A stretch of 8,922 nt of DNA, from assembly GCA_001801285.1 (NCBI GenBank), contig MGXG01000047.1, positions 1 through 8,922 of the forward strand. Reading direction: 5' to 3'. The DNA comes from Gammaproteobacteria bacterium GWE2_37_16 (lineage in GTDB: Bacteria; Pseudomonadota; Gammaproteobacteria; UBA9339). The stretch's first letter is position 1. Every line of letters begins with the position of its first letter. A model generated the notes under the pieces. The model had not been told where the DNA came from. It saw only the letters and a list, made by a program, of their open reading frames with translations, and made no database searches. The translations under genes and the position numbers were made by a program. Positions 1 through 3,637 of this stretch are shown in pieces.

Positions 1-256
1 GTGTATTAATGGATAAATCATATTCATCTTTGGCGTTAAGTAAAGGCGAAAAACCGATTTCTTTAAAGTAGAGTTGCGCGATTTCTGTTGTAACATCTTC
101 CTTGGTTTTTTTCACTTGTCCATCGGTTGATTTTTCGGGAATTTTGGCAGCGTCCGCGGGTTGTTCTTTGTTTTTTTGATCAATATGGAAATTATCTGAT
201 GATTGCAAATTTTCCAAAAGGGTTTCTTTGGAGTTATTTTGTTTTAGTTTGGGCAT
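1..256 (-). CDS. rpoS: RNA polymerase sigma factor RpoS, N-terminal part (runs off the window)
   Basis: This is the first 85 codons of a sigma-70 family factor, read from an ATG at 256 and truncated by the window edge. Residues 1-52 are polar, low-complexity sequence. Residues 59-76 (IAQLYFKEIGFSPLLNAK) match the start of sigma region 1.2, in the form typical of RpoS (TQLY..EIGYSPLL.A). RpoS is the stationary-phase and stress sigma factor that directs core RNA polymerase to general stress promoters. The position directly downstream of surE on the same strand supports RpoS over RpoD or RpoH, because surE-(pcm-nlpD)-rpoS is a classic gammaproteobacterial cluster. Here pcm and nlpD are absent. 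No clear Shine-Dalgarno site precedes the ATG, so the exact start is less certain than the identity. Conserved regions 2 to 4 lie outside the window. Confidence 0.88.
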   Translation of the reverse strand, partial: MPKLKQNNSKETLLENLQSSDNFHIDQKNKEQPADAAKIPEKSTDGQVKKTKEDVTTEIAQLYFKEIGFSPLLNAKDEYDLSINT

Positions 257-346
257 AAATGATAAAAATTCAAAGCTAAAAAATAAATTCTTAAAATAAC
301 TTATTGAAAAATATAATAATTTATTTCACATATCTTTAATGACAAC

Positions 347-373
347 ATTGTATAACAAGTCATTAGTTATCAA
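347..373 (-). promoter_or_regulatory. Possible rpoS promoter in the surE-rpoS gap
   Basis: The 165-nt gap between surE and rpoS is very AT-rich. On the minus strand it holds TTGATA (373-368) and TACAAT (352-347) separated by 15 nt, which could be -35 and -10 elements placed about 90 nt before the rpoS start codon. The spacer is shorter than the ideal 17 nt, and AT-rich DNA throws up such matches easily, so this is only a candidate. Read-through from surE is an equally good explanation for rpoS expression. Confidence 0.22.
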
Positions 374-421
374 TTAATATGTGTAAGTTATCGACTTTTG
401 CGACAGTACTAATTTAACCTG

Positions 422-1183
422 TTAAATTAATATGCCGTTGATCCATTTCGATAACTGATCAAATGCCGTGTAATTAGTCATATCAACGCGTAAAGGCGTT
501 ATGGATACCTTACCTGATTTGATGGCGTAAAAATCAGTGCCAGGACCTAAGTCGGCGACTGGGGTTGTTGTGCCGATCCAGTAATATGGGCGACCGCGTG
601 GGTCGATGCCTTTGACAGATCTTTCTGCAACGTGATGGGTTCCGAGCCTGACTGTTTCAAAACCTTTAATTTCGTCCATGGGCAAATCTGGTACATTAAC
701 ATTTAAAATAGTGGAGGCAGGTAGCGGATCACGTATTAACAACTCAACAAGTTGTTTGGCTACCAAAGCAGCAGTTAAGTAATTTTTAGGGTCTTTGCCG
801 ATGCCGACCAAAGAGACTGCAATAGCAGGTATACCAAGAATTCGCGCTTCCATTGCCGCTGCTACTGTGCCTGAATATATAACGTCATCGCCTAAGTTTT
901 CACCATGGTTAATGCCGGAAACTACTACATCAAATTTTACATCTTCCCAAAGCCCGTTCAAAGCTAGATGGACGCAGTCAGTTGGGGTGCCTGTTACACT
1001 GACATAACCGTTGGATAGTTCTTGAGTGCGTAATGGATTTTCTAGAGTTAAAGAGTTACTGGCACCGCTACGGTTTCGATCCGGAGCTATTACCTTGATG
1101 TCCCCTATAGTGCTTAGTGTGTTGGCTAAAGTTATTAAACCTAGAGCGTTAACTCCGTCGTCATTGCTTACTAAAATACGCAT
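422..1183 (-). CDS. surE: 5'-nucleotidase SurE
   Basis: This encodes a complete 253-residue SurE, the usual family length (E. coli 253). SurE is a cytoplasmic, divalent-metal-dependent phosphatase that hydrolyses nucleoside 5'- and 3'-monophosphates and short polyphosphate. It is associated with survival in stationary phase. The metal site is visible: the N-terminal ILVSNDDG motif with D8 and D9, S39 in the RNRSGASNS motif, and N92 in SGINHGENLGDDVIYSGT, the family signature. The ATG at 1183 gives the canonical start just before the first beta strand, with a weak AAGG 12-13 nt upstream. The gene lies between the 6S RNA gene and rpoS, all on the minus strand. The surE-rpoS linkage is conserved in gammaproteobacteria, but the usual pcm and nlpD between them are missing. 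Confidence 0.97.
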   Translation of the reverse strand: MRILVSNDDGVNALGLITLANTLSTIGDIKVIAPDRNRSGASNSLTLENPLRTQELSNGYVSVTGTPTDCVHLALNGLWEDVKFDVVVSGINHGENLGDDVIYSGTVAAAMEARILGIPAIAVSLVGIGKDPKNYLTAALVAKQLVELLIRDPLPASTILNVNVPDLPMDEIKGFETVRLGTHHVAERSVKGIDPRGRPYYWIGTTTPVADLGPGTDFYAIKSGKVSITPLRVDMTNYTAFDQLSKWINGILI

Positions 1184-1306
1184 ATTCTTTTTATTACCTT
1201 AAAAATTTAGATTAATTATAAAAGAGTTATTGTATAGCAAAAATTGGCTAATGAATATAGAGGAGAGGGGTAATTAAGATAATGTTAAGCTGGTTTTATG
1301 TTTTGC

Positions 1307-1498
1307 AAAATAACCTCCACATTACCGTCACAAGCTTGCGTTTTGAACCCTAAGGCTCAGTATGGGATTGCAGGTACCGTCTAAGGCTTTTTTGCAAAAA
1401 AGCAAAACATGCACAACGAACAGTGACACATATTAATCCCTTACGCAAAAATATCGGTTCAAAAACGATATGCTTGTTAACCAATAGCGCAGAGGCAT
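1307..1498 (-). ncRNA. ssrS: 6S RNA
   Basis: 6S RNA is an abundant RNA of about 185 nt that mimics an open promoter, sequesters sigma-70 RNA polymerase holoenzyme and shifts transcription toward stationary-phase genes. The minus strand downstream of zapA, the standard location, shows blocks in the E. coli order: GAACCGATATTT (1460-1449; E. coli GAGCCGATATTT), GTGCATG, AAAAGCCTTAGAC, AGGGTTCAA (1351-1343), and a closing GACGGTAATGTGGAGGT (E. coli GGCGGCATCTCGGAGA). The ends pair: AAUGCCUCU at the 5' end with GGAGGUUAUU at the 3' end, giving the closing stem with one bulge. Length is about 192 nt. The ends are inferred from this stem and from a TATAAT box just upstream, so either may be off by several nucleotides. 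The call rests on matched blocks and synteny; I could not run a covariance model. Confidence 0.88.
1386..1403. repeat. 18-bp perfect palindrome inside the 6S RNA gene
   Basis: GCTTTTTTGCAAAAAAGC is identical on both strands. It falls in the apical, variable part of the predicted 6S RNA, where it can form the terminal hairpin arm next to the conserved GCCTTAG block. It is best read as part of the 6S fold. With its A/T-rich stem it could also resemble a weak terminator, but no U-tract follows on the minus strand. Confidence 0.6.
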
Positions 1499-1502
1499 TT
1501 TA

Positions 1503-1508
1503 ATTATA
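1503..1508 (-). promoter_or_regulatory. -10 box of the 6S RNA gene
   Basis: The minus strand reads TATAAT here, a perfect sigma-70 -10 box, ending 4-6 nt before the predicted 5' end of the 6S RNA and about 40 nt after the zapA stop codon. No convincing -35 hexamer is seen 16-18 nt further upstream. 6S RNA is commonly transcribed from its own promoter downstream of zapA as well as by processing of a longer transcript. The placement therefore supports both the promoter and the RNA end. Confidence 0.6.
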
Positions 1509-1544
1509 CGTAAGATGATTGGATTAGGCTAGTGTTTATTGTAA

Positions 1545-1856
1545 TTATGAAATGCTGGGTTTCTTTGTTAAAGCTAAGGAAATTTTTTCTTGCCAAGTTT
1601 GTATGCGAGTTGGAACTTGTTCCAAAACAGCGAGATTTTTTTTTAGCGTCATTAATTCATGGGCTATGTTTAGTGCGGTTATGGTGGCTGATCTATCTAA
1701 GCTAATGACGTTGTCTTTGCTGTGCAGAGCCTGAATTTTCTGATCAACATATTGTACGGCTTTCTCTAAATTGGATAATTCATCTTTTGCGCATTTGATT
1801 TTAAAATCACGTCCACAAATTTTAATCGATATAGTTTGGATATCTTCAGCGGTCAT
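1545..1856 (-). CDS. zapA: Cell division protein ZapA
   Basis: This encodes a complete 103-residue ZapA, close to the usual 100-110. ZapA is a cytoplasmic protein that binds FtsZ and bundles or cross-links protofilaments at the Z-ring. The N-terminal part (residues 8-20, TISIKICGRDFKI) is the conserved beta-hairpin head seen in ZapA proteins. The rest, from about residue 27, is a long charged helix with heptad-like leucine spacing (NLEKAVQYVDQKIQAL; ITALNIAHELMTLKKNLAVLE), as expected for the coiled-coil dimer. The start overlaps the stop of the upstream ZapB-like gene in an ATGA tetranucleotide, so the two are probably translationally coupled. The 6S RNA gene follows, the conserved gammaproteobacterial order. 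Confidence 0.95.
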   Translation of the reverse strand: MTAEDIQTISIKICGRDFKIKCAKDELSNLEKAVQYVDQKIQALHSKDNVISLDRSATITALNIAHELMTLKKNLAVLEQVPTRIQTWQEKISLALTKKPSIS

Positions 1857-2059
1857 GGTTGTTCATCTCTTATTTGGGTAATAATTTGTTTGATTTTTGT
1901 GGCAATTTTATTTTTATGATTTAATAAAGTTGCTGTTTTTTGTAGTGTTTTAGCTAATTTTTTGCGTAGCAACTCATTTTCCGCAGTTAATTCCAAATGA
2001 CGTTGCAGTAATATATTTAAACTTTGATCAAAGTCAGTTAATTCTGTGTTGTTAATCAT
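1853..2059 (-). CDS. ZapB-like small coiled-coil protein (TIGR02449-type)
   Basis: This is a 68-residue protein dominated by one predicted coiled coil: residues 11-45 carry regular leucines in charged sequence (SLNILLQRHLELTAENELL, then RKKLAKTLQKTATLL), and a basic helix follows to residue 60. It resembles the small gammaproteobacterial family annotated TIGR02449 or ZapB-like, which sits immediately upstream of zapA in Pseudomonas and relatives. ZapB-type proteins form filaments that join ZapA to the Z-ring. That role here is inferred from family and position, since coiled coils carry little specific sequence signal. The stop codon overlaps the zapA start by 4 nt (ATGA). No clear Shine-Dalgarno site precedes the ATG at 2059; the upstream sequence is A/T only. 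Confidence 0.8.
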   Translation of the reverse strand: MINNTELTDFDQSLNILLQRHLELTAENELLRKKLAKTLQKTATLLNHKNKIATKIKQIITQIRDEQP

Positions 2060-2300
2060 AATATATTTTTGATTTTTTGCGGTTAAATTGTATGTATTTT
2101 CATCACAGTAATAGAGGATACCTAAATATATCTCTTAACTGAAATTTGGTCAAATTTAAAGTAACTTTAATATTTATGAAATAAACCCAAATATTTACAA
2201 TTTTTTTATTTTTGTTGCTGCATATATTGATTTTAAAAGAAAAATTATTTGTATATTTGTTTTTTAGTGTTTTTGAATAATTTGTATTAACAATGATTTC

Positions 2301-2387
2301 GTAGCCGCAGACTGTAGCCGCAGACTTCAGTCTGCGTAAACAACAATTATTCCACACAATACATTGCAGGCTAAAGCCTGCGTCTAC
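2301..2387. repeat. REPIN-like pair of inverted REP hairpins
   Basis: The left element begins with a GTAGC head (2314), followed by an 8-bp stem CGCAGACT / AGTCTGCG (2319-2326 with 2329-2336). The right element is inverted: stem GCAGGCT / AGCCTGC (2366-2372 with 2375-2381) followed by GTCTAC, the reverse complement of a GTAGAC head. Two REP hairpins facing opposite ways with GTAG heads outward and a short AT-rich spacer is the REPIN layout of gammaproteobacterial genomes. Such elements are mobilised by RAYT (REP-associated Y1 transposase) proteins. The two stems differ at one base pair (A-T versus G-C) yet both pair perfectly. The head and left arm (GTAGCCGCAGACT) are duplicated in tandem at 2301-2313 and 2314-2326. 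No RAYT gene is in this window. Confidence 0.75.
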
Positions 2388-2491
2388 GTTATTCATGGTT
2401 TTTTTGAATTATTAAGCGGGTGCTCGATGGTTTTTGATTTTGTAGGTTTGGGAAGTCTATGACTGCAGGTTTTGTTTTGCATACTTAGAGA

Positions 2492-2518
2492 TTGCGCAAA
2501 TATTGGATTTGGTATAGT
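2492..2518 (+). promoter_or_regulatory. Candidate extended -10 promoter for rph
   Basis: TGGTATAGT (2510-2518) is an extended -10 element (TGn plus TATAGT). TTGCGC at 2492-2497 lies 15 nt upstream and could serve as a weak -35. Transcription would begin near 2525, about 95 nt before the rph start codon, and would put the REP-like hairpin at 2530-2565 in the 5' leader. The match is only motif-based. Confidence 0.35.
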
Positions 2519-2529
2519 TTGAAATAAGG

Positions 2530-2565
2530 CGCAGATCTGCTTCGCAAACTAAAGTTTGCGGTTAC
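2530..2565. repeat. Second REP-like hairpin with a collapsed partner
   Basis: A perfect 8-bp stem CGCAAACT / AGTTTGCG (2543-2550 with 2553-2560) is followed by GTTAC, the reverse complement of GTAAC, close to the GTAGC head of the element at 2314. The loop (AA) and stem layout match the hairpins at 2319 and 2366, but two stem pairs have changed with compensation. Directly to its left, GCAGATCTGC (2531-2540) is a perfect 10-bp palindrome that looks like a REP stem whose loop has been lost. The whole could be a degraded REPIN. It lies 55 nt before the rph start codon. Confidence 0.6.
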
Positions 2566-2619
2566 GGTTTTGTAGCTAAATTAATTTTTAATTCAATTTT
2601 TTTTATTGAAGAGGTCTTT

Positions 2620-3345
2620 ATGCGTACCAGCAAACGTACTCCGAATCAGTTGCGTCCAATCGTAATTACCAAAAATTATACTAAATACGCTGAAGGTTCG
2701 GTGTTTATTGAATTTGGTGATACAAAAGTTCTTTGTACTGCGAGTGTTATAAAGGGAGTGCCGAGGTTTTTACGTGACTCTGGACAAGGCTGGTTGACGG
2801 CAGAGTACGGTATGTTACCGCGCGCGACTCACGATCGCACCGATCGGGAGGCAGCTAGAGGTAAGCAAGGTGGGCGAACGGTGGAAATTCAACGTTTGAT
2901 TGGGCGCGCTTTGCGCTCGGTTGTTGATTTGTCGGCTATTGGAGAAAATACAATTGCTATTGATTGCGATGTTATGCAGGCAGATGGCGGGACACGGACT
3001 GCAGCAATAACAGGGAGTTGTGTCGCTCTTGTTGATGCTTTAACTTACTTACAAAAAAAACTGAATTTGAGTGTTTTTCCACTACGTCATTTGGTTGCCG
3101 CGGTTTCGGTAGGGGTTTATAATGGTATACCTATTCTTGATTTGGAATATGCAGAAGACAGTAAAGCTGAGACCGACATGAACGTGGTTATGACAGAGGA
3201 AGGAAGGTTTATAGAAGTGCAGGGTACGGCAGAACGCGGAGCTTTTAGTCAGGATGAATTAAATATTATGTTGGATTTGGCAAAAGAGGGTATTGAACAA
3301 TTATTTACGCTGCAACGTGAGGTTTTGGGAATGCTAAAGGTTTAA
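2620..3345 (+). CDS. rph: Ribonuclease PH
   Basis: This encodes a complete 241-residue RNase PH (E. coli 238). The enzyme is a phosphate-dependent 3'-to-5' exoribonuclease that trims the 3' ends of tRNA precursors and other structured RNAs. It is a hexameric ring in the cytoplasm. Family signatures are present: GQGWLTAEYGMLPRAT (55-70), R86 in GKQGGRTVEIQRLIGRALR for phosphate binding, DGGTRTA (122-128) with the catalytic-site GTR, and the metal-binding acidic residues D180 and D186 in AEDSKAETDMNVVMT. The ATG at 2620 has a good GAAGAGG Shine-Dalgarno site (2608-2614) 5 nt upstream. It is the first plus-strand gene after the divergent region. No strong terminator separates it from the repeat and large gene downstream. 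Confidence 0.98.
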   Translation: MRTSKRTPNQLRPIVITKNYTKYAEGSVFIEFGDTKVLCTASVIKGVPRFLRDSGQGWLTAEYGMLPRATHDRTDREAARGKQGGRTVEIQRLIGRALRSVVDLSAIGENTIAIDCDVMQADGGTRTAAITGSCVALVDALTYLQKKLNLSVFPLRHLVAAVSVGVYNGIPILDLEYAEDSKAETDMNVVMTEEGRFIEVQGTAERGAFSQDELNIMLDLAKEGIEQLFTLQREVLGMLKV

Positions 3346-3370
3346 GCGGTTAAACGATTACGTAGTTCTA

Positions 3371-3527
3371 CTAAACGAAAACAGGTTTTCAGGGTTAGCG
3401 CAAATAGACTCGAGCAGTTTGGATTTTCCGCTAGGCGGCAACGAGTCGAGTTTGAGGAGGGTATTGGACATACATGACTCAAACGAGCGAGAAAGCCAAC
3501 AACGCGGAAAACCAAAATGCGAAGAGT
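3371..3527 (+). repeat. Direct repeat copy A: partner of the 3' end of the WD40 gene
   Basis: This 157-bp sequence matches 6062-6218 with 5 mismatches (3385, 3389, 3400, 3460, 3480), 152 of 157 identical by hand alignment, and no internal gap. In the plus frame it encodes the same peptide as the C-terminus of the large protein (for example DFPLGGNESSLR and NERESQQRGKPKCEE), and the frame stays open to 3625, but no upstream gene body is attached. It can be read as the 3' stump of a deleted tandem paralogue or as a dispersed repeat. The core 3401-3459 is identical in both copies. It contains GACTCG (3407-3412) pairing with CGAGTC (3442-3447) around an inner CCGC-TAG-GCGG hairpin (3428-3438). 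Confidence 0.9.
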
Positions 3528-3625
3528 TATATTTTGAGTTTGTAATCACAGACTTTGTATGGCGCGTAGACTTAAGCCTGTTGTTGTGGCATTTTTGTGA
3601 TTCACCTGAAATTTTCAATTTTTAA
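3419..3625 (+). pseudogene. Possible 3' remnant of a paralogue of the WD40 gene
   Basis: This open frame encodes about 35 residues nearly identical to the large protein's C-terminal tail. After 3527 it diverges (a one-base length difference relative to the other copy) into unrelated sequence ending at TAA 3623-3625. It has only a TTG start with no ribosome binding site and no upstream domain. Of the five differences between the copies, two are silent in this frame and three change residues (S/P, R/S, S/L), which gives no sign of selection. Homology to the downstream tail is certain; the gene-remnant interpretation is inference, and a non-coding dispersed repeat is the main alternative. Confidence 0.4.
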
Positions 3626-3637
3626 AGGAGTTTTATT

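Larger units (their letters stand above)
2060..2619. other. Divergent intergenic region with REP-like hairpins
   Basis: This 560-nt stretch separates the minus-strand ZapB-like gene from plus-strand rph. It must contain promoters for both directions. About 2105-2290 is very AT-rich with no recognised element. 2301-2387 and 2530-2565 hold REP-like palindromes, listed separately. A minus-strand reading frame of 97 codons (2103-2396) crosses the REP elements and has a composition typical of chance AT-rich translation, so I do not call it a gene. No tRNA or other structured RNA was recognised. Confidence 0.7.
3346..3637. other. Intergenic region between rph and the WD40 gene
   Basis: This stretch contains repeat copy A (3371-3527) and then about 110 nt of unassigned sequence. 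GCGTAGACTTAAGCCTG at 3564-3580 looks like a REP element that lost its left arm (compare GTAGAC...TTTAGCCTG in the element at 2387-2366). The region ends in an excellent AAGGAG ribosome binding site (3625-3630), 7 nt from the ATG of the large gene. No clear intrinsic terminator for rph is visible. Confidence 0.6.

Noticed and set aside
795..1007. Plus-strand frame within surE
   Set aside because: Antisense shadow of a complete gene with all SurE signature motifs.
2301..2387. CRISPR-like or terminator-like reading of the hairpins
   Set aside because: The repeats are palindromic, inverted relative to each other and not regularly spaced; no U-tract follows either hairpin, so neither a CRISPR array nor an intrinsic terminator fits.
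2103..2396. 97-codon minus-strand reading frame upstream of the ZapB-like gene
   Set aside because: It runs through both REP hairpins, is rich in Asn, Lys and Ile as expected of chance AT-rich frames, has no domain and no ribosome binding site.
3358..3618. 86-codon minus-strand frame between rph and the WD40 gene
   Set aside because: Most of it is the antisense of repeat copy A; no start signal or known domain. Kept only as an observation that both strands of the repeat are open.
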